A stretch of DNA of 64,000 nucleotides. It comes from an uncultured Acetatifactor sp. GTDB lineage: Bacteria > Bacillota > Clostridia > Lachnospirales > Lachnospiraceae. The position numbers were made by a program, and so were the translations under genes. The stretch covers positions 60,319-124,318 of the forward strand of contig CAJUAB010000015.1 of the NCBI GenBank assembly GCA_910583845.1. The letters run 5' to 3'. The notes under the pieces are model-generated. The model did not search any database, was not told the DNA's origin, and saw only the letters and a program-made list of their open reading frames with translations. This document shows, piece by piece, positions 25,100 through 34,152 of the stretch (position 1 is the first letter of the stretch; every line of letters starts with the position of its first letter).

Positions 25100-28000
25100 C
25101 TATATTTCATTGATTGTGACACCGGCCTCGGGAGTATCGGCCATACCGTCAATAATCTCCTCTGTCGGCCTCAGTCCATAGTAGTATGAGATCACGTCCT
25201 TGGTTGTCTGCGCCGCGTAATCCGAGGAATAGCCAAAGGGAATCCTGACGGTGACGGCAATCTCCGGCTGTTCATAGGGCGCATAGCCTACAAACAGCGC
25301 ATGGTTGGGACGGCTGGCAATCTGCTGCGCCGTACCTGTCTTGCCTGCCACATGGACGGCCAGCTCGTTGAAATAGCTCTTTCCCTCCACCACACGGCGC
25401 AGACCCAGCCGTATGGCGTCCCAGTACTCATCCGGCATTTCCACCGTGCCCGGCAGAGTCGGTTCGTGGCGCATCAGCACCTTTCCCTCCTTGTCCTGGA
25501 CATGGTCAAGCAGCGTCAGATTGTAACAGTTGCCGCCGTTGGCCACGGTGGCAACATAGCGGGTCAGCCCCACGGCGGTAAAACTGTTGGTTCCCTGACC
25601 GATGGCGGACGGAATGGGCAATTCATCGGAGACGGAGGGTTGGGACTCCTCAATCTCCACACCGGACTTTTCCAGCAATCCGTACATCTCAGCATATTTC
25701 GCCAGCACATCCAGTCCGTCCTGCGCAATGTAGCTTCCGCTCCTGGTCGCGAAGCGGTATCCGATATCATAGAAAAAGAGGTTGCAGGAGTTCTGAATAG
25801 CCGCCGTAAGGTTCAGAGGGCCATGGCCGCTTCGCCGCCAGCATCTGGGGGAAGGCGTTACCTGTGTATAAGTACCGGTACAGTTCACCTTGCTGTTCAG
25901 GGAGATCTCGCCCTCCATCAGCGCCGCCGTGGCAGCTACCACTTTGAAGGTGGAACCCGGCGCCGCCGCGTACTGGGTAGCGTAATTCAGCATGGGACTG
26001 GTCTTGTCCGCCAGCAGCTTACTGTAATATGCCGGGTCCACGGAATTTGCCATCTTGTTATTGTCATAGCCCGGATAGGACACCAGGGCAAGCACATCGC
26101 CCGTGTTCACATCCGTCACCACCACGGCGCCGGTACAGGGGTCAAGAGCCAGCTGGGCCGGGGTAATATCCATATACAGGATACGGTTTCTCATAAATTC
26201 AAAAGCTGAAATACCGCCTTCAAAAAGTTTCTGTTCCTCCTCCGGAGGAATCTCAATGGCCTTCTGCTCACAGAGGATCATACAGACCTGTCTGCCGCTG
26301 ATCACATCATTTTCAATCATAAAACGATAGATCAGTTTCTGAAATTCCAGTTCGTTGTCCAAAGTCTCAAAGACAAAATCGCATATCCGATTATAGATCT
26401 CCGTGGAATCCGCATAGGGCTGTTCCATCTTCAGCTTGTCCACATCTATCCAGTTGGAGGCAATACAATGGTTCAGATACTCATACAGGCTGATCACTTC
26501 GTCTGTAGACCAGGCGATCTGCACCGGATCATCCCGGTCCAGCAGACTGGCGTCTATGATACCGCCGGCCCGCAGAATGTCGTTCACAATGTACAGCTGA
26601 TACATCTTATACTCCAGCGTCAGCTTATTGTATGCTGTTTTCCCCTCCCCAAGCTCCGTTTCCAGGCGCTGATAGACTTTCTCCTTATAATCCAGATATT
26701 TTTCATACACGGCCCTCTCGGTTTCACCGGCATTTTCTTCCGAAAAATGGGTAATGTCAATTACATTATTGTTGATGGTCGCGTAATACACATCGTAAAT
26801 GGGGATTTTGATATCTCCGTTGGTAACCTCGGGAGCCTCTTTGGCATTGATGATTTTGTTGATCAGTATGCCGGCGATATGCTGCTCCAGAATCTTGTAG
26901 CATCCGATCTGCAATTCCATATCCAGCGTCAGATACACATCATTGCCCGCCTGCGCCTCCTGACGTTCCAGTATACTGATCACCTTGCCCATATTGTCCA
27001 CACAGACGGTTTCGGAACCCTTAACGCCCTGTAAAGTGGCCTCCATGGATTTCTCTATGCCGCTCTTGCCCACCACGTCATTGCTGGTATATCGCTCTCC
27101 GGTGCCGCCCTCCGCCAGGTCCTGCTCGTTGAGACTGGCAAGCTCCTCCGAATCCACTTTGCCGGTGTAACCCAGAATATGGGCAAAATACTCGCTTTCA
27201 TTATATCTGCGCACCGTGTCCTCCACGATGGAGACACCGTCCAGCTCATACAGATTTTCCATGATGACGGCCACGGTCCTGACACTCACATCCCTGGCCA
27301 CCGTGGTCCCGATGTATTTGCGATAGCTGGTGAGATGCATGGCATATCGGATATTCATCATCTTCAGAAATTCCTCGGGGGTATAGCCCTCCCCCACCAG
27401 AAATTCGCTCTTGGTGTCATCCTCCACGGCATATCTGCCAAGGCCGAATCTTTTTCCCAGATAGTTCAGCACTTCCTGAGGGGTGGCGGTCCGTTCTTCC
27501 TCCTCCAGCTGGTCTATGGTGGTATGTCCGTAGACATCCGCCAGAAAGCGCAACAGCCTGGTTCCCGACACATTGTATGTGTAGTTTCCGTGTTCATCCA
27601 GAACAATGTTAAAATCGGTAATGATGTGATCGTCGTTTTTTTCGATCATATGAATCAGTTTAAGGACAGTGCTGTTCAACTCCCTGTTCTTATTGGAGCT
27701 GTTCTCATAAACATCCTCTATCTTCACGGAGTAAGCCAGCTCGTCGTAGGCAAGAATATTGCCGTCCCTGTCCCGGATACTGCCTCTGGAGCAGGCTATA
27801 TCCCTGGTCTTCTCCGTCTGTAATATAAAATGATCCAGGTATTCCTGTCCGTGTACGATTTGCAGCACAAAACAACGGTACACCAGCACACCGCCAAGCA
27901 GACTGAAAGCAATCGTCAGAAGCGTCAGCCTGCTTGTGCAAAAACGGATGATATCTTCTTTCAGCTTGTCAAACAAATTTCTTCGCTCTCTTTCTCTCAA
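25100..28000 (-). CDS. mrdA: penicillin-binding protein 2 with a large insertion
   Basis: 966 residues. Monofunctional transpeptidase that works with RodA in side-wall synthesis: an N-terminal helix (about 23-45), a dimerisation domain with ACSRGSIRDRDGNILAYDE, and a transpeptidase domain with GSTFKVV (SxxK), SCN (SxN) and KTGTA (KTG). Family members are usually 600-750 residues. About 240 charged, helical residues lie between LTLDMELQ and TGAVVVTDVNTGDVLAL and account for the excess. TTG 28000 with AGGA nearby is taken as the start, and TTG 27976 is an alternative. It overlaps mreD. Confidence 0.92.
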   Translation of the reverse strand: MRERERRNLFDKLKEDIIRFCTSRLTLLTIAFSLLGGVLVYRCFVLQIVHGQEYLDHFILQTEKTRDIACSRGSIRDRDGNILAYDELAYSVKIEDVYENSSNKNRELNSTVLKLIHMIEKNDDHIITDFNIVLDEHGNYTYNVSGTRLLRFLADVYGHTTIDQLEEEERTATPQEVLNYLGKRFGLGRYAVEDDTKSEFLVGEGYTPEEFLKMMNIRYAMHLTSYRKYIGTTVARDVSVRTVAVIMENLYELDGVSIVEDTVRRYNESEYFAHILGYTGKVDSEELASLNEQDLAEGGTGERYTSNDVVGKSGIEKSMEATLQGVKGSETVCVDNMGKVISILERQEAQAGNDVYLTLDMELQIGCYKILEQHIAGILINKIINAKEAPEVTNGDIKIPIYDVYYATINNNVIDITHFSEENAGETERAVYEKYLDYKEKVYQRLETELGEGKTAYNKLTLEYKMYQLYIVNDILRAGGIIDASLLDRDDPVQIAWSTDEVISLYEYLNHCIASNWIDVDKLKMEQPYADSTEIYNRICDFVFETLDNELEFQKLIYRFMIENDVISGRQVCMILCEQKAIEIPPEEEQKLFEGGISAFEFMRNRILYMDITPAQLALDPCTGAVVVTDVNTGDVLALVSYPGYDNNKMANSVDPAYYSKLLADKTSPMLNYATQYAAAPGSTFKVVAATAALMEGEISLNSKVNCTGTYTQVTPSPRCWRRSGHGPLNLTAAIQNSCNLFFYDIGYRFATRSGSYIAQDGLDVLAKYAEMYGLLEKSGVEIEESQPSVSDELPIPSAIGQGTNSFTAVGLTRYVATVANGGNCYNLTLLDHVQDKEGKVLMRHEPTLPGTVEMPDEYWDAIRLGLRRVVEGKSYFNELAVHVAGKTGTAQQIASRPNHALFVGYAPYEQPEIAVTVRIPFGYSSDYAAQTTKDVISYYYGLRPTEEIIDGMADTPEAGVTINEI

Positions 28001-28487
28001 ATTCCTCCAGCCGGTTGTTCACAAACAGAGCCAGCGGATACAGCAGACAGGTGATGACGATGGTATAGACCGCTTCCGGCAGGATTACCGTTCCCAGATA
28101 AAAGGGGAAATTCAACCTGCCCCGAAGCAAAAACAGCAACACATAACAGACCACTCCGTAGGACAGGTCGCTGACTGTGATCAGCGCCAGAGGGAGCTTG
28201 ATATCCTCGGGGTAAAATATTTTACAGAATTTTCCGTTCAGAAAACCGATATACATATACACCAGCGCATGAAACCCCAATATATCAGAAAAAAATATAT
28301 CGCAGAGCATTCCCGAAAAAAAGCCGATCAGCAGCCCTTCTTTCTCCCCTCGCATGAATCCGAAAGCCGATGTCAGCACAATCAGCAAATTGGGCACAAT
28401 CCCCGCGAAGGCCAGGCTGCGGAACAGGGTGGTCTGTAGCAGAAAACAGAACAGAATCAGGACGGCCATGGTTATTTTTCTAAGCAT
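27969..28487 (-). CDS. mreD: rod-shape protein MreD
   Basis: 172 residues, about five helices. AFGFMRGEKEGLLIGFFSGMLCDIFFSDILG is typical of the family. It overlaps mreC upstream and mrdA downstream, so the genes form one tightly coupled operon. Confidence 0.93.
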   Translation of the reverse strand: MLRKITMAVLILFCFLLQTTLFRSLAFAGIVPNLLIVLTSAFGFMRGEKEGLLIGFFSGMLCDIFFSDILGFHALVYMYIGFLNGKFCKIFYPEDIKLPLALITVSDLSYGVVCYVLLFLLRGRLNFPFYLGTVILPEAVYTIVITCLLYPLALFVNNRLEEFERKRAKKFV

Positions 28488-29352
28488 CTTCCCACTCCCT
28501 TTTCATGTCCGTGATAACCAGCACCTCCTCCAGATGCTCAAAGTCTACCGCAGGAGTCAGAAAACCGGATTTCGTCAGGTTATTGGAGTCCCTGTTGATG
28601 GTATGTATCGTACCAATCAGGATATTGGGCAGGTATTTGTCACTGATATGGGAAGTCACTACCTTGTCTCCCACCACCACGGTGTCCTGGCTGTCAATCA
28701 GCTGGCTGAAACGAATTACGCCGTCATGCATGGCCTGCAGATCCCCTGACACGGTCATGGTGTCAGAGGAGCTCAGCGTCTTGGCGGATACGTTGGAGTT
28801 GTCGGCAATGACGGCAGTAACCCGGGCCCAGTCAGGCCCCACTTCGCTGATCCGGCCTACCAGACCGCCGCTGGCAATCACATTCATGTCCACTTCGAGA
28901 CCTTCCCCGGTCCCCTTGTCAATCACAAACGTGGAGTACCAGTTTCCGCTGTCCCTGGCGATGATTCTGGCTCCTACTTTATGGTATTCGTCGTACTGGT
29001 TATCCAGCTGGTAAAGCTCCCGCAGCCGGCTGAGTTCGGCCTTTTCCTGCTGAAGCAGCGTATTTTCCACCAGCAGTTCGTCCACCTGCTGCTGCAGGCT
29101 CACATTTTCTTCCAGCAGCTGACGGATCTGTATGAGTTCGTCAGCCCTTCCCGAAAGCCAGCTGCCCACTTTGCTGATTCCCTGTTGAAACGGGACGATC
29201 ACATAGCCCACAGCCGTGTTTAACGGTCGGTTGAACACATCCGTGCTGAATGTCAGCGCCATCAGCACAGTACACAGACAGGTTAAAGCAAAGAGGAGAT
29301 ATTTACTCGGTATCGTAAATTTCTCCCCCTTTTTTTTGATTACTGGGCTCAT
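28480..29352 (-). CDS. mreC: rod-shape protein MreC
   Basis: 290 residues. A membrane helix (about 17-37), a coiled coil (about 70-110: LLEENVSLQQQVDELLVEN), then a beta-barrel pair with VIASGGLVGRISEVGPDWARVTAV. It scaffolds the elongasome outside the membrane. Overlaps mreB by ATGA and mreD by eight bases. Confidence 0.95.
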   Translation of the reverse strand: MSPVIKKKGEKFTIPSKYLLFALTCLCTVLMALTFSTDVFNRPLNTAVGYVIVPFQQGISKVGSWLSGRADELIQIRQLLEENVSLQQQVDELLVENTLLQQEKAELSRLRELYQLDNQYDEYHKVGARIIARDSGNWYSTFVIDKGTGEGLEVDMNVIASGGLVGRISEVGPDWARVTAVIADNSNVSAKTLSSSDTMTVSGDLQAMHDGVIRFSQLIDSQDTVVVGDKVVTSHISDKYLPNILIGTIHTINRDSNNLTKSGFLTPAVDFEHLEEVLVITDMKREWEDA

Positions 29353-30359
29353 TTACTCATCCCTTCAATCGCGTACGCTACGGTTTTATAGTTATCCTCG
29401 TTGATGATCTTGGATAAGCCCACGGCCACGCTGGTCATGGGATTTTCGGACGCGTTGACCTTCAGTCCGGTCCCCTGGCTGACGCGCTCCGCAAGATGAC
29501 TGGTCTGGGAAGCGCCGCCTGTGAGATAAATCCCGTGGCGATAGATATCCGCCGCCAGTTCCGGCGGCGTCCTCTCCAGAATCACCTTTACATTGTCCAC
29601 AATCGTGTTGAAATGTTCCTCCAGAGAATCCACCACGAGTTTGGTGGGAATCTCCCGTTCCACCGGCAGCCCCGTCACGATATCCCGCCCGTAGACCACG
29701 GCTCCCTGCTTCTCCTCCTCCAGCTTGGACAGAGACATTTTCACCGATTCCGCCGTCTTGCCCCCGATAATGAGGCTGAACTCTCTTCGGACGGCGGAGC
29801 GGATGGCCTCGTCGAATTTGACGCCCCCCACCTTGATCAGTCGGCTGAGCACGATGCCGCCCAGGGACAATATGGAGATTTCGGTGGTCTCAAAACCGGC
29901 GTTTACAACAATGACACCCTGAGAATTTTTCACGTCTATTCCCATGCCCAGGCCGTCCGCCACGGCCTTCTCCACCACCATAATCTTGCGGGCCTTCATG
30001 TTGGCATCACGGATCAGGTCATAAAACGCTCTCTTCTCCACCTCCGTCACATCTGTGGGTACGGCGATAAAGTAATCCGCAGGCAGGCTCTTGCCTTTCT
30101 GGATATCGCTGATAAAGTACCGGATCAGGGTTTCCATGTTTTTGATATCAGCGATCACGCCGTTGGACAGGGGATAAGAAATATGAATATTTGCCGGCGC
30201 TTTCTCATACATTTCAAAAGCGGAATTTCCATAGGCAAAAAGAGTGTTTTTATTTTCAATCGCGATCATGTTCTTTTCGACCACGATGTTGTCGTCGCTG
30301 CGACTGTAGATTTTGATATTGTTGGTACCTAAGTCGATACCGTACGCGTTGTTTGCCAT
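29349..30359 (-). CDS. mreB: actin-like MreB
   Basis: 336 residues. It starts ANNAYGIDLGTNNIKIY (phosphate loop 1). VVEKAVADGLGMGIDV and the second phosphate loop VVNAGFETTEIS follow, then IYLTGGASQTSHL, the adenosine motif. The change from GTAN/GTG to the family variant GTNNIK and VVNAG is shared with clostridial MreB-like proteins. It directs cylindrical wall growth. First gene of mreBCD-mrdA-minCDE-rodA. Confidence 0.92.
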   Translation of the reverse strand: MANNAYGIDLGTNNIKIYSRSDDNIVVEKNMIAIENKNTLFAYGNSAFEMYEKAPANIHISYPLSNGVIADIKNMETLIRYFISDIQKGKSLPADYFIAVPTDVTEVEKRAFYDLIRDANMKARKIMVVEKAVADGLGMGIDVKNSQGVIVVNAGFETTEISILSLGGIVLSRLIKVGGVKFDEAIRSAVRREFSLIIGGKTAESVKMSLSKLEEEKQGAVVYGRDIVTGLPVEREIPTKLVVDSLEEHFNTIVDNVKVILERTPPELAADIYRHGIYLTGGASQTSHLAERVSQGTGLKVNASENPMTSVAVGLSKIINEDNYKTVAYAIEGMSK

Positions 30360-30508
30360 GTTACCGGCCCCTTTCTTATTTGAAGTTCCGCCTCTGCCCT
30401 CCCATATACCGCTCCTGTGGAATAAATCCTGCCCTTACTGCGGTCAGCATTTATTCCAGGCATATGTCCGGGCAGCGGCTGTCTTGAAGTTCCGCTGCCG
30501 ACGCAGCT

Positions 30509-31210
30509 CTATGATTGACAGGGTATGAGCCCTTTTTCACGAAAACTCATATACTCGTTATCTCCGATGATAATGTGGTCCAGCAGCGGGATGTCCAGCA
30601 TCTGCCCCATCCCGGCCAGCTGGCCGGTCAGTTCCACATCCGCCTGGCTGGGGGAAGGGTCTCCGCTGGGATGGTTGTGTACCAGTATAATGCTGACTGC
30701 CTGTTGTCTGAGCGCCTCCATAAATATCTCTCTGGGCGAGGCCAGGGACATGGTGGCGCTGCCGACTGACATCACATGGTCTCCCAGCATACGGCTTCTG
30801 GCATCCACAGATACCAGAATCACGCTCTCCGTCTTCCGGTGGCGAAGATCCTCCATATAATATTTCGCCACCGTCCCCGGCTCGCGCAGGTTGATGCGCT
30901 CTCTTGCCGTGGTTGTGGCAATGCGCCGGGACAGTTCGGTAAGGCATTTGAGCTTTACCGCCTTGACCTGCCCGATCCCATTGATATCCATCAGGCGTTC
31001 CAGGGGAATATCGTACAGCCCCAACAGCACTTCCCTGGATGGATCAGCCAGCGCCAGCACTTCCTGGGCCAGCTCCAGCGCGCTCTTATCCTTGGTGCCC
31101 GTCCGTAGGATAATCGCTAAAAGTTCACTCTCCGTCAGGCTCTCCGGCCCCATGCGGAGAAATTTCTCGTAGGGCAGATCCCTCCGCCTTACACTTTCCA
31201 ATGCGTTCAT
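30509..31210 (-). CDS. radC: RadC family protein (JAB1/MPN domain)
   Basis: 233 residues. An N-terminal helix-hairpin-helix with DINGIGQVKAVKLK and a C-terminal JAMM domain with HNHPSGDPSPSQAD, the zinc-binding signature. Named for DNA repair although its function is uncertain. ATG 31210 follows AGGAGGAC. Common upstream of mreB. Confidence 0.92.
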   Translation of the reverse strand: MNALESVRRRDLPYEKFLRMGPESLTESELLAIILRTGTKDKSALELAQEVLALADPSREVLLGLYDIPLERLMDINGIGQVKAVKLKCLTELSRRIATTTARERINLREPGTVAKYYMEDLRHRKTESVILVSVDARSRMLGDHVMSVGSATMSLASPREIFMEALRQQAVSIILVHNHPSGDPSPSQADVELTGQLAGMGQMLDIPLLDHIIIGDNEYMSFREKGLIPCQS

Positions 31211-31252
31211 TGTCCTCCTGTCCGCCTTCTCCCATGTGCGGATGCATAAGGA

Positions 31253-31492
31253 CTATCTGATGAACCTGTATACGACCAGCGCGATAACCACACCGATGAC
31301 GCTGGCGATCGTGATTTGAATTTGCAGCCCGAAGGTCAGAATGATAAATCCCAGATCCAGGACGAAGGGACTGCTCAGGCCAAAGGTCTGTCCATAATTC
31401 AGGAAACTTCCGCTGAAGTAGGTTCCGATAAAACGGCCTATCACAAAACCGATCAATATCAGAACAACAAATACCCAATTGACTCTCTTCAA
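31253..31492 (-). CDS. DUF4321 membrane protein
   Basis: 79 residues, two long hydrophobic stretches (about 3-20 and 46-76), with GRFIGTYFSGSFLNYGQTFGL between. The start TTG 31492 has GGGAG a few bases upstream; longer ATG starts run into non-conserved sequence. DUF4321 genes usually stand next to radC/mreB in Clostridia, as here. Function unknown. Confidence 0.75.
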   Translation of the reverse strand: MKRVNWVFVVLILIGFVIGRFIGTYFSGSFLNYGQTFGLSSPFVLDLGFIILTFGLQIQITIASVIGVVIALVVYRFIR

Positions 31493-31591
31493 AAGTACTC
31501 CCTCAACTTTCTTTGGTATTGCCTTTGCCTTGCAAAGCATATTAGTTATCTTACCATATTTTTGCAGTTCTGTACACACCCAATCCAAGAA

Positions 31592-32920
31592 TTATGACAG
31601 GGATTTTTTCGACTTTTCACTGGCTTCCACGACATCTTCTGCCTCCAGCAGACCCTTGTCGACAAGAGCCTGCAAAGATCGCAGAATCCCGAATTTGGCG
31701 TGCTGCCAGGTCAGGCCTCCCTGAAAGTATACCGCGTAGGGGGGCTTTATGGGACCGTCCGCTGACAGCTCTATGGAGGAACCGGAGACAAAGGCTCCCG
31801 CCGCCATGATCACCTGGGCGTCGTAGCCGGGCATATCCCAGGGCTCGGGTGTCACGTGGCTGTCCACCGGGGCCGCCGCCTGAATTCCCTGGCAGAAAGC
31901 CACTACCCCCTCCGGCGTGCCGAAGGTTACGGCCTGAATGATATCATGCCTGCTCTCCCTGCCGTCAGGCACCACATCATATCCCAGACCCTCATATAGA
32001 TTGGCGGCAAAAATCGCCCCCTTCAAGGCTCCCGCCGTCACTGTGGGAGCCAGGAAAAACCCCTGGTAAAAATCTTTCAAAGCTCCCAGAGAAGCCCCTA
32101 CTTCCTTGCCCAGACCCGGGGATGTAAGCCGGTACGCCGCGTTTTCCACGCATTCCCGTCTGCCTGCGATATAGCCGCCGATGGGGGCCAGACCGCCGCC
32201 GGGATTCTTGATCAGGGAACCCACCACCATATCCGCTCCCACATCGCTGGGCTCTCTGGTTTCCACAAACTCCCCGTAGCAGTTATCCACCATACAGATC
32301 ACATCCGGTCTGATCCCTTTCACAAAGGCAATCAGCTCTCCGATTCTGGCCACGGAAAGCGTGGGCCGGGTCTGATAACCCTTGGACCGCTGGATCGTCA
32401 CAAGCCGGGTCCGGCCGTTTATTGCTTTTCGGATATTCTCATAGTCGAACCCTCCGTCCGGCAGCAGATCCACCTGGGCATAAGTCACACCGTATTCCGC
32501 CAGAGATCCCCTGGAGGGCCTGATGCCTATGACCTCCTCCAGGGTGTCATAGGGCTTGCCCACCGGGGAGAGGATCTCGTCCCCGGGGCGCAGGTTGCTC
32601 ATAAGAGCCAGCGCCAGTGCATGGGTTCCACAGGTAATCTGGGGACGCACCAGTGCGTCCTCCGTGTGGAAAACAGAGGCGTAAACCTTCTCCAGAGTAT
32701 CCCGCCCCAGATCATTGTAGCCATAACCTGTGGTTCCCAGCAAACAGGCTTCGCTGACCTGATGCTCCTGCATGCCTCTGAGCACTTTCAGCTGATTGTA
32801 TTCCGCCGTGGCGTCAATCCCGGCAAAACGCTCCGTAAGCCTCTTTGCCACTATCTCCCCATACTCGTAAACTTCCCTGGAAATGCCCAGGGCTTCATAC
32901 ATTTCGTATCCAATATTCAT
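31592..32920 (-). CDS. PLP-dependent lyase, methionine-gamma-lyase family (YnbB/'aluminium resistance')
   Basis: 442 residues, a fold-type I PLP enzyme related to cystathionine/methionine gamma-lyases. VTIQRSKGYQTRPTL holds the probable PLP lysine, and CGTHALALAL and MVDNCYGEFVE the binding pocket. The substrate is not established: a role in sulfur amino-acid breakdown is suggested by family but not by neighbours. It is followed upstream by a tandem-repeat array. Confidence 0.85.
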   Translation of the reverse strand: MNIGYEMYEALGISREVYEYGEIVAKRLTERFAGIDATAEYNQLKVLRGMQEHQVSEACLLGTTGYGYNDLGRDTLEKVYASVFHTEDALVRPQITCGTHALALALMSNLRPGDEILSPVGKPYDTLEEVIGIRPSRGSLAEYGVTYAQVDLLPDGGFDYENIRKAINGRTRLVTIQRSKGYQTRPTLSVARIGELIAFVKGIRPDVICMVDNCYGEFVETREPSDVGADMVVGSLIKNPGGGLAPIGGYIAGRRECVENAAYRLTSPGLGKEVGASLGALKDFYQGFFLAPTVTAGALKGAIFAANLYEGLGYDVVPDGRESRHDIIQAVTFGTPEGVVAFCQGIQAAAPVDSHVTPEPWDMPGYDAQVIMAAGAFVSGSSIELSADGPIKPPYAVYFQGGLTWQHAKFGILRSLQALVDKGLLEAEDVVEASEKSKKSLS

Positions 32921-32942
32921 ACAGACTCCTCATCCAAATTCC

Positions 32943-33100
32943 TTTTCCCGACAGTCTCCCGGGATCTGCGGCACAAATATTTCCCGACAGTCCCCCGGAT
33001 CTGCGGCACAAATATTTCCCGACAGTCTCCCAGGATCTGTGGCACAAATATTTTCCGACAGTCTCCCGGAATCTGCGGCACAAATATTTCCCAACGGTCA
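32943..33100. repeat. tandem array of about 36-bp direct repeats
   Basis: Four full units and one partial, starting near 32947, 32983, 33018, 33054 and 33090. The core is CCCGACAGTCTCCC, then GGATCTGCGGCACAAATATT. Units abut without spacers, so it is not CRISPR. Both strands stay open across it and encode a 12-residue repeat, but one unit is 35 bp and would shift the frame. Lies in the 287-base gap between the PLP lyase and miaA. Confidence 0.9.
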
Positions 33101-33207
33101 GACGAATTTCCCCGGCCGCAGGCCGAAGCGCTTTCAGACACGCTCTGGCGCTGGTATGCGCCTTACGTCCGGAAGGTTCCATTTGCGGCCGGATAGAGTG
33201 TCGGCGC

Positions 33208-34152
33208 TCATGGCAAAATCCCCGCTCTCCGAAGATGCCCGTCCATAACCTCCAGAATTTTCCTATCATCATATCCATAATCCGGCTTATTTATCCAGAT
33301 CACATCCTTTTCCCTGCGAAACCAGGTCAGCTGGCGCTTGGCAAAATGCCGCGTGTCTCTCTTAATGCGGAAAACAGCCTCCTCCAGAGTGATGTCCCCC
33401 GCCAGATAATCCAGTATCTCCTTGTAGCCAAGCCCCTGCATGGACACCATGTCCCGCCTGCATCCCCGGGCCATCAGGCGGCGCACCTCCTCCACCAGCC
33501 CCGCCTGCAGCATCTGGTCCACCCGCTCCTCAATGCGCCGGTATAGCTTTTCCCTGTCGTCACTGAGCACAAAGTAACAATATCGGTACGGAGACTGCCG
33601 CCCGGCCTCCCTGGTGTTGTGTTCCGAGATCTTTTCGCCGGTGAGATGGTGAAATTCCAGGGCCCGGATCATGCGTTTCACATTGTGGGCATGGATGGCC
33701 CCGGCCGCCGCCGGGTCCACTTCGGCCAGCATCTGATGCAGGGCTTCCGGTCCCCTGTCGGCGGCCAGCTGTTCCAGCCGCCTGCGGTAGCCGGTATCTT
33801 CCTCATTCTCCGTAAAGTCGATATCCCGCAGCACTGCCTGAATATAAAAGCCCGTACCCCCGGTGAGAATGGGAATATGACCCCGTTCATAGATACCCTC
33901 CATGGCCTGCCTGCACAGCTTTTGAAACACCACCACATTGAATTCCTGATCCGGGTCCAGCACGTCGATCAGATGGTGGGGAACTCCCTGGGTTTCCTCC
34001 GGACGGATCTTGGCGGAACCTATATCCATGCCCCGATAAACCTGCATGGAGTCCGCGGAGAGGATTTCGCCCCCCGCCATTTTGGCCAGTTCCACGGACA
34101 GCGCCGTTTTCCCCACCGCTGTGGGGCCTGTCAGTACAATCAAGGGTTTCAT
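33208..34152 (-). CDS. miaA: tRNA dimethylallyltransferase
   Basis: 314 residues. Attaches a dimethylallyl group to A37 of tRNAs reading UNN codons. The P-loop GPTAVGKTALSVELA is at the N-terminus, then SADSMQVYRGMDIGSAK, GTGFYIQAVL and the tail with KRDTRHFAKRQLTWFR. Start overlaps the mutL stop by four bases (ATGA). Confidence 0.96.
   Translation of the reverse strand: MKPLIVLTGPTAVGKTALSVELAKMAGGEILSADSMQVYRGMDIGSAKIRPEETQGVPHHLIDVLDPDQEFNVVVFQKLCRQAMEGIYERGHIPILTGGTGFYIQAVLRDIDFTENEEDTGYRRRLEQLAADRGPEALHQMLAEVDPAAAGAIHAHNVKRMIRALEFHHLTGEKISEHNTREAGRQSPYRYCYFVLSDDREKLYRRIEERVDQMLQAGLVEEVRRLMARGCRRDMVSMQGLGYKEILDYLAGDITLEEAVFRIKRDTRHFAKRQLTWFRREKDVIWINKPDYGYDDRKILEVMDGHLRRAGILP

Noticed and set aside
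32943..33100. CRISPR-like array
   Set aside because: Units abut without unique spacers and no cas gene is near; it is a simple tandem repeat.
32895..33278. Short open frames with a 12-residue repeat such as VGKYLCRR on either strand
   Set aside because: They arise from the 36-bp DNA repeat, lack good ribosome binding sites, and one 35-bp unit breaks the phase.
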